This document shows, piece after piece, positions 1 through 8,192 of a stretch of DNA of 64,000 nt. The position numbers and the translations under genes were made by a program. The DNA lies in NCBI GenBank assembly GCA_951812825.1, contig OX638324.1, positions 816,459 to 880,458 of the forward strand, given 5' to 3'. Under the pieces are notes generated by a model. That model made no database searches. It saw only the letters and a program-made list of their open reading frames with translations, and was not told where the DNA came from. Source of the stretch: an uncultured Dehalococcoidia bacterium (GTDB lineage: Bacteria > Chloroflexota > Dehalococcoidia > Lucifugimonadales > GCA-2712585). The first letter of the stretch is position 1, and the number at the start of each line of letters is the position of its first letter.

Positions 1-47
1 CCGTCTCCGGCGTCATCCTCGTAATCTTGGGCAGTGTCCAGCTATGA
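1..47 (+). CDS. 3' end of an upstream gene (partial)
   Basis: An open frame enters from the left edge and ends at the TGA at 45-47, giving the C-terminal residues [14 protein letters not shown]. Its stop overlaps the ATG of purL by ATGA, the usual sign of translational coupling, so it is probably the gene before purL in an operon. The tail is hydrophobic and I do not recognise it. It is too short to call as purQ or purS. Confidence 0.35.
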   Translation, partial: VSGVILVILGSVQL

Positions 48-2257
48 GCTCCCGATCGAAGGAAGAACTGGCCGAACTCGCCCTCACCGAGCAGGAATAC
101 CGCCGCATCATCGACCTCCTCGACCGCGAACCCAACGACCTCGAACTCGGCATCTTCAGCGCCCTCTGGAGCGAGCACTGCGGCTACAAGCACTCGAAAC
201 CCCTCCTCCGTCTCCTCCCCTCCTCCGGCCCCCGCGTCCTCTCCGAACTCGGACAGGAAAACGCCGGCGCCGTCGATATCGGCGATGGACTCGCCGTCGT
301 CTTCAAAATCGAGTCCCACAACCACCCCTCCGCCGTCGAACCCCTCCAGGGCGCAGCAACCGGCGTCGGCGGCATCGTTCGCGACATCCTAGCCATGGGT
401 GCCCGTCCCATCGCCCTCCTCAACTCCCTCCGCTTCGGCCCCCTCGACGACCCCAACAACCGCCACCTCTTCAACGGCGTCGTCGGCGGCATCTCCTGGT
501 ACGGCAACTGCATCGGCGTCCCCGACGTCGGCGGCGAAATCGCCTTCTCCAACTCCTACTCCGGCAACCCCCTCGTCAACGCCCTCTGCGTCGGCCTCGT
601 CGAATCTGAAAGGCTCGTCAGCGCCACCGTCGGCGACCAGGGCAACCTCCTAATCCTCACCGGCTCCGCCACCGGGCGCGACGGCATCCACGGAGCTTCC
701 ACCCTCGCCTCCCGCACCTTCGAGTCCGACGAAGAGATGCGCCCCACCGTCCAGGTCGGCAACCCCTTCCTCGAAAAGGTCCTCATCGAAGCCTGCCTCG
801 AAGCCGCCGCATCCGGCCATCTCGTCGGACTCCAGGACCTCGGCGCCGCCGGCCTCAGCGGCTCCACCATCGAAGCCGCCGACCGCGGCCAACGCGGCAT
901 CCGCATCGACGTTGGACGTGTCCACCGACGCGAGGACGCCATGTCCCCCTATGAAGTCATGCTCTCCGAGTCCCAGGAGCGCATGCTCCTCGTCGTCAAG
1001 CCCGAGTCCAAGGACAAAATAACCGCCATCCTGGAAAAGTGGGACCTCCCCTGGGTGGTGCTCGGCGAATCAGAAGAAGGCCGACGCGCCCGCATCTTCG
1101 AGTCCGGCGTCCCCGTCGCCGACCTCCCCGTCCAGGCCCTCACCGAGCCAATGCTCTACCGGCTGGAGGGCGTCCCCTCCCGCGAGGCGGAAGAAGCAGC
1201 CGCTTACCCTCTCCACAGCCTCCCTCTCCCCAACTCCTCCCCCACCCAAGTCCTCCTCAACCTGCTCGAGTCCCCCAACATCGCCTCCAGGGAGTCCGTC
1301 TACCGCCAGTACGACACCCAGGTGCAGACCAACACCGTCCTCACCCCAGGCGCAGCCGACGCCGCCCTCATCCGCATCAAGGGCACCAACAAAGGCCTCG
1401 CCCTCGCAACAGACGGCAACGGACGCTACTGCTGGCTGGACCCCTTCGTCGGCGGCGCCATCGCCGTCGCCGAAGCCTCCCGCAACGTCTCCTGCGTCGG
1501 CGCAGAACCCGTCGCCCTCACCGACTGCCTGAACTTCGGCAACCCCGAACGACCAGAAATCTACCACCAGCTGGAGCAGGGAATCCGTGGCATGGCCGAA
1601 GCCTGCCGCGTCCTCAACCTCCCCGTTGTCAGCGGAAACGTCAGCCTCTACAACGAGACCCGCGGCGACGCTATCTTCCCCACCCCCATCGTCGGCGCCC
1701 TCGGCCTCACCCAAAATGTCGACCGACGCGCCGGCACAGGCTTCCGGCAGCCCGGCCACCTCGTCGTCCTTCTGGGCGCCTCCACCATCGACGCCTCAGC
1801 CGAGGCCCTCGCGGGCAGTGAATATCTCGAAGGATGCCACAACCTCATCGCGGGCCGACCCTCCATCGACCTCGACCTGGAAGCGAAAGTTCAAGCCCTC
1901 TGCCGCCACGCCATCTCCGAAGGTCTCCTCGCCTCCGCCCACGACTGCTCCGACGGTGGACTCGCCGTCGCCATCGCCGAGTCCTGCATCCTCGGCGGCC
2001 TCGGCTTCACCGCCAACTTCAACATTGAAGGACGCTGGGACGCTGCCCTCTTCGGCGAAACCCAGTCCCGTATCGTCATCTCCCTCCCACCCCAAAATCT
2101 CCCGCGCCTCCAAGCCCTCGCCAACGACGCAAACGTCCCCATCGTTAATCTAGGAAAAGTAAGCGGCGACACAATTACCCTCCCCGGCCCCATCAAACTC
2201 CCCCTCCAAGACGCCGCCTCCATCTGGCAAAACGCCCTCCCCAACGCCCTCTCCTAA
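44..2257 (+). CDS. purL: Phosphoribosylformylglycinamidine synthase subunit PurL
   Basis: Catalyses the ATP-dependent conversion of FGAR to FGAM in de novo purine synthesis, receiving ammonia from PurQ with PurS as bridge. At 737 residues it is the small PurL type with no fused glutaminase domain. Visible hallmarks are [10 protein letters not shown] near residues 43-52, the nucleotide-binding [11 protein letters not shown] segment near residues 90-100, and the two AIRS-type halves with a second glycine-rich segment at GNVSLYNET. The ATG at 44 overlaps the preceding stop (ATGA). purQ and purS are not in the window and would be expected upstream. Family assignment is secure. Confidence 0.95.
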   Translation: MSSRSKEELAELALTEQEYRRIIDLLDREPNDLELGIFSALWSEHCGYKHSKPLLRLLPSSGPRVLSELGQENAGAVDIGDGLAVVFKIESHNHPSAVEPLQGAATGVGGIVRDILAMGARPIALLNSLRFGPLDDPNNRHLFNGVVGGISWYGNCIGVPDVGGEIAFSNSYSGNPLVNALCVGLVESERLVSATVGDQGNLLILTGSATGRDGIHGASTLASRTFESDEEMRPTVQVGNPFLEKVLIEACLEAAASGHLVGLQDLGAAGLSGSTIEAADRGQRGIRIDVGRVHRREDAMSPYEVMLSESQERMLLVVKPESKDKITAILEKWDLPWVVLGESEEGRRARIFESGVPVADLPVQALTEPMLYRLEGVPSREAEEAAAYPLHSLPLPNSSPTQVLLNLLESPNIASRESVYRQYDTQVQTNTVLTPGAADAALIRIKGTNKGLALATDGNGRYCWLDPFVGGAIAVAEASRNVSCVGAEPVALTDCLNFGNPERPEIYHQLEQGIRGMAEACRVLNLPVVSGNVSLYNETRGDAIFPTPIVGALGLTQNVDRRAGTGFRQPGHLVVLLGASTIDASAEALAGSEYLEGCHNLIAGRPSIDLDLEAKVQALCRHAISEGLLASAHDCSDGGLAVAIAESCILGGLGFTANFNIEGRWDAALFGETQSRIVISLPPQNLPRLQALANDANVPIVNLGKVSGDTITLPGPIKLPLQDAASIWQNALPNALS

Positions 2258-2271
2258 CCCCCTACACCCAC

Positions 2272-2308
2272 ACGTCATCCCCAAGAGGCCCCGCGACGAA
2301 GAATCTCG
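2272..2308 (+). repeat. Family A interspersed repeat, copy 1
   Basis: First of twelve dispersed copies of a ~37-bp element with the core gaggccccgcgacgaagaat. In most copies short arms ATTCT and AGAAT flank an 18-nt interior, so the element can fold. This copy is divergent in the left arm (catcccca). All twelve copies lie on the + strand. Confidence 0.75.
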
Positions 2309-2372
2309 CGCCCGGTTGACGCTCAACCTCCCCTCTTCATCCATCCCCTCTTCCCACAACCCCACCCAACCG

Positions 2373-2397
2373 GTAGGGGCCGGTTTCAAACCGGCCC
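2373..2397 (+). repeat. Family B hairpin repeat
   Basis: A gtag leader is followed by a perfect 10-bp inverted repeat, GGGCCGGTTT and AAACCGGCCC around a single C. This is the first of a family that always begins gtagggg or a close variant, while the stem sequence itself changes from copy to copy. Confidence 0.65.
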
Positions 2398-2658
2398 TCT
2401 TACAACTCATCCCGAAAAACTACCCCCACCCTGGACAGTGACCCCTGTATGCCCCCCTCGCCCTTGAGGGAGAGGATTAAGGTGAGGGTGAAATCACTCC
2501 CACCACAATCTATTGATCACCACAAGACCCCTCTGCAATTCCTTATTCATAAGAATAACCAAGCTGCGCAAAGGTGTCCTCGAAGAGGGAAGATTTGAGC
2601 CTGTCCACCGAAGGGGCGGCTCGCAAGCCACCCGTTCCTCTCTACCCGCGCAAAACCC

Positions 2659-3117
2659 CTACACCCAACTACCCAGATCCGTCCCCCGATGCGGCTTCCA
2701 CGCCCCCTCCAGATTCTCGTGAAACTCCCGCGGATTCAGCGGATACAGCCGGACCATCCCACCCTTCACCCGTATAAGCTGAATCTCCGTCCCCAACGGG
2801 TGCATCTTCACCACAATCTCCCGCACCTCCGAATAAGGCACCACCTTCACCCGCGGCCTCCCGTACACCACCACCAACTCCTCCTCGTAAATCTCATACC
2901 GGCGCGCCGCCCAAAGCCAGTGCCCCCCCGCCAGCACAGCCCCCAGCGCCAGCAGAATCGCCCCGTCAAATACCCTGGCGTCCCACGAATTCGACCCTAG
3001 GGCGGCGGCGGGAATAGCCACCACAAGCAACGCCACCCCCAAATACCAGATGAAGTTGGAAAGGAACGTCGTTCGGTGTCTTTCGCTATATATCGGCCCA
3101 GAATCAGTCACGCCCAT
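2659..3117 (-). CDS. Small membrane protein with bacterial PH-like domain
   Basis: 152 residues. Two hydrophobic segments (about residues 21-42 and 50-68) are followed by a soluble beta-rich part with the pattern YEIYEEELVVVYGRP and VVPYSEVREIVV, which resembles the bacterial PH (bPH/DUF304-type) domain found behind two membrane helices. It therefore probably sits in the cytoplasmic membrane with the PH-like domain inside. Substrate and partner are unknown. The start is the ATG at 3117, with no good ribosome binding site; a TAGAAT lies immediately before the ATG. It is convergent with purL and divergent from ppdK. Confidence 0.6.
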   Translation of the reverse strand: MGVTDSGPIYSERHRTTFLSNFIWYLGVALLVVAIPAAALGSNSWDARVFDGAILLALGAVLAGGHWLWAARRYEIYEEELVVVYGRPRVKVVPYSEVREIVVKMHPLGTEIQLIRVKGGMVRLYPLNPREFHENLEGAWKPHRGTDLGSWV

Positions 3118-3229
3118 ATTCTAGCACAACAACTCCCCCTCCTTGCTTCTGCGAAGGCAGAAGCCATTACTCTAACCCCACATCTCCCCCACCTGGCACC
3201 CAACTCCCCCAAAACTCCCTTCCCCGGTA

Positions 3230-3251
3230 GGGGCTGGTTGAAACCAGCCCC
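3230..3251 (+). repeat. Family B hairpin repeat
   Basis: GGGGCTGGTT and AACCAGCCCC form a perfect 10-bp inverted repeat. Compared with the copy at 2373 the stem has changed on both sides (GCCGG/CCGGC to GCTGG/CCAGC), which preserves pairing. Confidence 0.65.
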
Positions 3252-3330
3252 CTTCCCCCAACTACCCTATTCCCCCCGTTTCGGTTACAATTTCCTCACC
3301 TAATTTCCATCCTCAGGAGTTTCTACACCT

Positions 3331-6090
3331 ATGAGCGAAGACACCAAGTATATCTATCGCTTCAGCGAAGGCAACGCCAGCATGCGCAACCTCCTGGGCG
3401 GCAAGGGCGCCAACCTCTCCGAAATGGTCAGCCTAGGCCTCCCCGTCCCCCCAGGCTTCGTCATCACCACAGACGTCTCCCTCACCTACTACGACCTCGG
3501 CAAGCGCATGCCTGACGGCCTCTGGGAAGACATCCAGGCCAACATGCACCTTCTTGAAGCCGATGTCGGCCGCAACCTCGGCGACGTCGATAACCCCCTC
3601 CTCCTCTCCGTCCGCTCTGGCGCCCGCATCTCCATGCCCGGCATGATGGACACCATCCTCAACCTCGGCATCAACGACCAGGTCGTCGAAGGCCTCGCAG
3701 AGCAGATGAACGACCGTCGTCCCGCCTTCGACGCCTATCGACGCTTCATCCAGATCTTCGCCGACGTCGCAATGGAAGTCCCCGGCCAGATCTTTGAAGA
3801 CATACTCGAAGAACACAAAGAACGTGCTGGCGTCACCCTCGACCACGAACTCCAGGTGGGACACCTCCTCCCTCTCATCGACGAATTCAAGGCCGCCGTC
3901 GTCAAGCACTCAGGCCGCGAAATCCCCACCGACCCCTGGGAGCAGCTCCGACAGGCCGTCCTCGCAGTTTTCGAAAGCTGGAACAACCCCCGCGCCTTCC
4001 AATACCGCGACTACCACGGCATCCCCCACGACTACGGCACCGCCGTAAACATCATGACCATGGTCTTCGGCAACACCGGCCCCGATAGCGGCACCGGCGT
4101 CCTCTTCACCCGGGACCCCTCCACCGGCGCCCGCCGCATCTACGGCGAGTACCTCGCCAACGCCCAGGGAGAAGACGTCGTCGCCGGCGTTCGCACCCCC
4201 CAACCCGTCGCCCAGATGAACGAGACCCATCCCGAGGTTTACGAGCAGCTCATGGGCCTCGCCCAGCTCCTCGAGACCCACTATCGCGACATCCAGGACG
4301 TGGAATTTACCATCGAGCAGGGCCGCCTCTTCATCCTGCAGACCCGCAACGCCGCCCGCACTCCCGCCGCCTCCGTCAAGGCCGCCGTGGACATGGCTGG
4401 CGAGGGCCTCATCAACCAGACCGAAGCCATCCAGCGCGTCCAGCCCGACGAAATCAACCGCCTCCTCGTCCCCCGCTTCGACCAGCAGGCCCGCGCCGAT
4501 GCCGTAGCCGCCGGTTCCCTCATCGCCCGCGGCACCCCCGCCTCCCCCGGCGCCGCCGCCGGCACTGTCTATTTCAACGCCAACGAGGCCGCCGACGCCG
4601 GTCGCGCCGGCGAAAAGGTCATCCTCGTCCGCCCCGAGACCAACCCCGACGACATCAACGGCATCCTCCAGTCCATGGGCATCCTCACCAGCCGCGGCGG
4701 CACCACCAGCCACGCCGCCGTCGTCACCCGCGGCCTCGGCAAGGCCTGCATCGTCGGCACCGAGGAAATCAGTTTCAGCCGCGACGGCTCCCATTTCCAG
4801 TCCCGCGGACAGACCGTCCGACAGGGCGATAAGATAAGCATCGACGGCGCCACCGGCGAAGTCTTCCTCGGCGAAATCGGCACCGTCAGCCCTGACCTCG
4901 ACGAACTCGACGAAGCCCGCCAACTCCTCTCCTGGGCCGATGACCGGCGCAAGCTCGGCATCATGGCCAACGCCGACACTGAGTCCGACGCCGCCCGCGC
5001 CCTCTCCCTCGGCGCCGAAGGCATCGGCCTCTGCCGCACTGAGCACATGTTCCTCGGCCCCGAACGCGTCGCCGTCGTCCAGCAGGTCCTCCTCAACGCC
5101 GCCGAAGTAGAGCGATGGGAGCGCGAAAACCCAGACGTGGACGTCGCTTCTATGGGCGAGGCCCTCTCCGAGGACCTGCCACCCGCCGTCCACACCTACT
5201 ACCGAGCCCTAAGCCAGCTTGAGCAACTTCAGGAGGATGACTTCCGCAAGATCCTCGGCGTCATGGGCGACCGCCCCGTCATCATCCGTCTCCTCGACGC
5301 CCCCCTCCACGAGTTCCTTCCCCGCTACGAAGAACTCGTCCGCAACATCGCCGAACTCCGCGCGTCAGGCGCATCTTCGGAGACCCTCGCAAAGGATGAA
5401 GAAATCCTGGACCTCCTTGAAAGGTCCCGCGAGGCCAACCCCATGCTCGGCCACCGCGGCTGCCGCCTCGGCATCACCTTCCCCTCCATCTACCGCATGC
5501 AGATCAAGGCCATCATCGCCGCCTGCTGCGACCTCATCGAGTCCGGCCTCACCGTCCAGCCCGAGGTCATGATCCCCCTCACTTCCCACGCCAACGAGAT
5601 GAACCTCCTTCGCCGCCGCCTCGTCAAAGTCGCCGACGACATTCAGAAGGAACGCGGCGTCGACGTTCCCTACAAGTTCGGCACCATGATCGAAGTCCCC
5701 CGCGCCGCCCTCACCGCCGGCGAGGTGGCCGAAGAGTCCGACTTCTTCAGCTTCGGCACCAACGACCTCACCCAGACTACCTTCGGCTACAGCCGCGACG
5801 ACGCCGAAGGCAAGTTCCTCCGTTCCTATATCGAAGACGGCATCCTCCCCCTCGACCCATTCGTCACCATCGACACCGACGGCGTAGGCGAACTCATCCG
5901 AATCGGCACCGAAAAGGGCCGCAGCCTCAAGCCTGACCTCGAAGTCGGCATCTGCGGCGAACACGGCGGCGACCCCGACAGCATCGACTTCTGCCACCGC
6001 GTCGGCCTCGACTACGTCAGCTCCTCCCCCTTCCGAGTCCCCGTAGCCCGCCTCGCTGCCGCCCAGGCCGCCCTCCGCCACTCCAAATAA
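3331..6090 (+). CDS. ppdK: Pyruvate, phosphate dikinase
   Basis: Interconverts pyruvate, ATP and phosphate with PEP, AMP and pyrophosphate in the cytoplasm, and can run in the gluconeogenic or the glycolytic direction. At 919 residues it is somewhat longer than typical PPDK (about 870-900). The N-terminal ATP-grasp part shows GGKGANLSEM and SVRSGARISMPGMMDT. The phosphohistidine is H461 in the GGTTSHAAVVTRG motif. The C-terminal PEP/pyruvate barrel ends with GICGEHGGDP. An AGGAG at 3316-3320 precedes the ATG at 3331, and a TACAAT at 3286-3291 could be a -10 box, though I see no -35. Confidence 0.96.
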   Translation: MSEDTKYIYRFSEGNASMRNLLGGKGANLSEMVSLGLPVPPGFVITTDVSLTYYDLGKRMPDGLWEDIQANMHLLEADVGRNLGDVDNPLLLSVRSGARISMPGMMDTILNLGINDQVVEGLAEQMNDRRPAFDAYRRFIQIFADVAMEVPGQIFEDILEEHKERAGVTLDHELQVGHLLPLIDEFKAAVVKHSGREIPTDPWEQLRQAVLAVFESWNNPRAFQYRDYHGIPHDYGTAVNIMTMVFGNTGPDSGTGVLFTRDPSTGARRIYGEYLANAQGEDVVAGVRTPQPVAQMNETHPEVYEQLMGLAQLLETHYRDIQDVEFTIEQGRLFILQTRNAARTPAASVKAAVDMAGEGLINQTEAIQRVQPDEINRLLVPRFDQQARADAVAAGSLIARGTPASPGAAAGTVYFNANEAADAGRAGEKVILVRPETNPDDINGILQSMGILTSRGGTTSHAAVVTRGLGKACIVGTEEISFSRDGSHFQSRGQTVRQGDKISIDGATGEVFLGEIGTVSPDLDELDEARQLLSWADDRRKLGIMANADTESDAARALSLGAEGIGLCRTEHMFLGPERVAVVQQVLLNAAEVERWERENPDVDVASMGEALSEDLPPAVHTYYRALSQLEQLQEDDFRKILGVMGDRPVIIRLLDAPLHEFLPRYEELVRNIAELRASGASSETLAKDEEILDLLERSREANPMLGHRGCRLGITFPSIYRMQIKAIIAACCDLIESGLTVQPEVMIPLTSHANEMNLLRRRLVKVADDIQKERGVDVPYKFGTMIEVPRAALTAGEVAEESDFFSFGTNDLTQTTFGYSRDDAEGKFLRSYIEDGILPLDPFVTIDTDGVGELIRIGTEKGRSLKPDLEVGICGEHGGDPDSIDFCHRVGLDYVSSSPFRVPVARLAAAQAALRHSK

Positions 6091-6110
6091 CCCCTTCCCC
6101 CTCCACCCAC

Positions 6111-6147
6111 ATGTCATTCTGAGGAGGCCCCGCGACGAAGAATCTAG
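6111..6147 (+). repeat. Family A repeat, copy 2
   Basis: Near-consensus copy with ATTCT and AGAAT arms, ending aatctag instead of aatctcg. It starts 20 bp after the ppdK stop. Confidence 0.75.
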
Positions 6148-6265
6148 CCCCCGGTGTCGCGGCCCCTCTCTTTTCCTTTTCCCTCTCCCACCTCGATGGG
6201 GGAAGGTTGAGATGGGGTGAGCATTCCCGCCCCCTCGCGCAAGCGGGGGCCCACTCTTGCCCCAC

Positions 6266-6302
6266 ATGTCACTCTGAGGAGGCCCCTCGGCGAAGAATCC
6301 CG
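6266..6302 (+). repeat. Family A repeat, copy 3
   Basis: Variant copy with left arm ACTCT and interior cctcggcg in place of ccgcgacg. Confidence 0.7.
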
Positions 6303-6656
6303 CCCCAACCACGCCCAACTCCCCTGCCCTATTTTGCCAACATTCCCTTGCCGTAGGACGCCCTCCCCTGCTAACCTCGTCCCATGCGCAAATCCCCCAA
6401 CCCACACACCACCCGCCTCACCCAAACCTACCTACTCCTAGCCGATACTGCTTCTCATAATTTTCGCCCAATTCCCCACGAATCTGCCAAAACGAGTCCT
6501 CTACAACCAAAACTCCTGATTTCACGCCTGCATCCACCCAATACACCTCCATACTCGTCCTGCAAAACGAGAAATCCACACGCCTGACCATCCTGGAACG
6601 AGTCACTCGTTTCCCACTCGTTTCAGACTCGTTCCTGATATTCCATACAAATAAAA

Positions 6657-7115
6657 TCACCCACCCCCGAACCTCAATAACGGCCAGTACCGAAACCACA
6701 CCCGACCCTTCATCCACGACCCCCGAATCGGCCCCAACCGACGGCTGTCCAGACTAGACCCAAGGTTGTCCCCCAGCACGTACCACTCATCCTCCCCCAG
6801 CGCCCACTCTACATCCCACACCACGTCCTCCCGCCACTCGTTGCCGCCCGCATCCACAATCATCCGCCCCTCCACCATCCCTACTCTCTCCCCCGGCAGC
6901 GCCATCACCCGCTTCAACATCAACCGGTCCTCGACGCTGGGATGGGAGAATACCACCACGTCCCACCGCCGCAAGTTCTCATTGCCGCCACAGACAATGA
7001 GAAAATCCCCCTCGCGAAGGCCCGGCTCCATACTCCGACCCTTCACCCGGTAGACCCCAACCCGTCTCAATCGGCGCAACAGACCGACCCCGGGCAGCCC
7101 ATCAAAAACTCCCAT
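6657..7115 (-). CDS. sodX: S26-family peptidase, likely Ni-SOD maturation protease
   Basis: 152 residues related to signal peptidase I. The nucleophile region GRSMEPGL places the serine at residue 28. The general-base region LKRVMALPGERV places the lysine at residue 68. A late GDNLGSSLDSRRLGPI segment matches the family's GDN...SDSR box. No clear transmembrane anchor precedes the serine. The gene is divergent from sodN, whose product needs a leader removed to expose its N-terminal histidine. That arrangement, known for sodN-sodX, is the reason for assigning it as the SOD-processing protease rather than a general LepB. The start is the ATG at 7115. Confidence 0.82.
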   Translation of the reverse strand: MGVFDGLPGVGLLRRLRRVGVYRVKGRSMEPGLREGDFLIVCGGNENLRRWDVVVFSHPSVEDRLMLKRVMALPGERVGMVEGRMIVDAGGNEWREDVVWDVEWALGEDEWYVLGDNLGSSLDSRRLGPIRGSWMKGRVWFRYWPLLRFGGG

Positions 7116-7274
7116 CAGCAGCCCTCAACTCCCATCTTCATTCACTCCTCCAATACCCATTATCCCCCAATACAAAACCCCTCTCCACATCCCCATTCCC
7201 GCGAACGCGGAAATCCACCTTTCCCCACAGGCACAACCCTCGTGGTCGTCCATCCCCCCCACAACCAACCTCCG

Positions 7275-7303
7275 TTGGCAGCAATCCCAATTTGCAGTAT
7301 ACT
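7275..7303 (+). promoter_or_regulatory. Sigma-70-type promoter of sodN
   Basis: TTGGCA at 7275-7280 and TATACT at 7298-7303 are separated by exactly 17 bp. They lie about 40 bp before the sodN start, giving a leader of about 30 nt that contains the Shine-Dalgarno sequence AAGGAGA at 7325-7331. Confidence 0.7.
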
Positions 7304-7340
7304 CCAACCATCTGAACCACACATAAGGAGAGCGCAACCA

Positions 7341-7841
7341 ATGTCCCCTCTGAACCTGAAGTCCCTCATTACTCCCCAGGATGCCCACGCCCACTGCGAC
7401 GTTCCCTGCGGCATCTACGACCCCCACCTCGCCCAAATCGCCGCCCATACCGTCGTCCGAATGTCTACCCTGATTTGCGAACTTGAAAAGCCCGGCCCCG
7501 ACGCTTCCCAGGACGAGGCGCAGATCTATAGCCACAAGATCGCCCGCATGACCGCCGTCAAAGAGCACCACGCCGAACTCGCCAAGCAGGAGCTCCGCAT
7601 CCTCTGGGGCGACTACTTCAAGCCTGAGCACCTAGACGCCTTCCCCAACCTCCACGACACCTTCTGGAACGCCATGAAGGCAGCCTCCGAGGCCCGCGTC
7701 CACCGCAATGTCGACGCCGCCAATGGCCTTCTCACCGCCACCCTCGACATCGCCGAGATGTTCTGGCAGAGCAAGGGCGTCACCCCAGTCCGACAGCCCT
7801 CCCGCCAGACCACCGGCGGCGAGCTCGTCTACCCCTCCTAA
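7341..7841 (+). CDS. sodN: Nickel superoxide dismutase precursor
   Basis: Disproportionates superoxide with a nickel centre held by the N-terminal hook. The diagnostic hook HCDVPCGIYDP is at residues 18-28. After removal of the 17-residue leader ending in DAHA, His1, Cys2 and Cys6 of the mature chain become the nickel ligands. The mature length is about 149 residues, longer than the ~117 of Streptomyces SodN. An open frame extends further upstream, but the Shine-Dalgarno at 7325-7331 and the family's short leader fix the ATG at 7341. It is transcribed divergently from the putative processing protease gene. The Ni-SOD call is secure because the hook is essentially family-specific. Confidence 0.95.
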   Translation: MSPLNLKSLITPQDAHAHCDVPCGIYDPHLAQIAAHTVVRMSTLICELEKPGPDASQDEAQIYSHKIARMTAVKEHHAELAKQELRILWGDYFKPEHLDAFPNLHDTFWNAMKAASEARVHRNVDAANGLLTATLDIAEMFWQSKGVTPVRQPSRQTTGGELVYPS

Positions 7842-7854
7842 CCATCGCTTAATC

Positions 7855-7880
7855 GGGCGGGGGGCACACCACCCCCGCCC
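7855..7880 (+). terminator. Terminator-like hairpin after sodN
   Basis: GGGCGGGGG pairs with CCCCCGCCC (9 bp, 8-nt loop) 13 bp after the sodN stop. It is followed by a C/T-rich run and not a true T tract, so termination is plausible but unproven. Confidence 0.4.
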
Positions 7881-7953
7881 TCCCCCTCCCCTTCTTCACC
7901 CTTCCCCCTTGATGGGGGAGGGTTTGGATGGGTGTGACTCCCCCTCAACCCAC

Positions 7954-7990
7954 ATGTCATCCTGAGGAGGCCCCGCGACGAAGGATCTCG
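7954..7990 (+). repeat. Family A repeat, copy 4 (covarying arms)
   Basis: The left arm reads ATCCT and the right arm AGGAT: both have changed together relative to ATTCT/AGAAT, so pairing is kept. Copy 10 (40397) shows the same pair. Confidence 0.75.
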
Positions 7991-8192
7991 CCCTCATAAT
8001 CGCTAAGCCCTCGTTCCTCTTGTTCCCGCGAAGACAGGATCCCACTCCCTCCCCACGCCCAATCTTCCCTCGTCCTCGCAAATGCGGAAATCTACCCATC
8101 CCCCTTCCCCAGTTTTGACTTTGCCCGATGGCGTGAGACCGGAGGAGAAAACTCCAGAGCCGTCGTCAATGACATGGACTTCACAGGCTTGA

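Larger units (their letters stand above)
2258..2658. other. Intergenic stretch with hairpin repeats
   Basis: No gene is visible between the convergent purL and PH-domain genes. The gap holds a family A repeat (2272-2308), a family B hairpin (2373-2397) and a phrase around 2453-2490 (cttgagggagaggattaagg, then gtgagggtg) that recurs in variant form at 6190, 7905 and 55617. There is no clear intrinsic terminator. Confidence 0.6.
6091..6656. other. Intergenic stretch with two family A repeats and an ACTCGTT cluster
   Basis: No convincing gene. Two family A copies (6111-6147, 6266-6302) lie 155 bp apart. The AT-richer part from 6420 to 6650 contains an imperfect palindrome AACGAGTcACTCGTT at 6598-6612 and two more ACTCGTT words before 6640. 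It lies just past the 3' end of sodX. A 99-codon open frame on the minus strand here has no family resemblance and I do not call it. Confidence 0.5.
7842..8192. other. Intergenic stretch after sodN
   Basis: Contains a GC hairpin (7855-7880), a family A repeat (7954-7990) and a decayed family C hairpin near 8022-8046. Reading into the peptidase pseudogene, I see no intact gene. Confidence 0.5.

Noticed and set aside
1070-1759. Long minus-strand open frames inside purL, ppdK, leuS and similar genes
   Set aside because: High GC and C-ending codons leave the antisense frames open; their translations are low-complexity (G, A, V, E, D or S, P, R rich) with no motifs.
6418-6717. 99-codon minus-strand frame overlapping the end of sodX
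   Set aside because: Overlaps the real gene in another frame and consists partly of the ACTCGTT repeat cluster.
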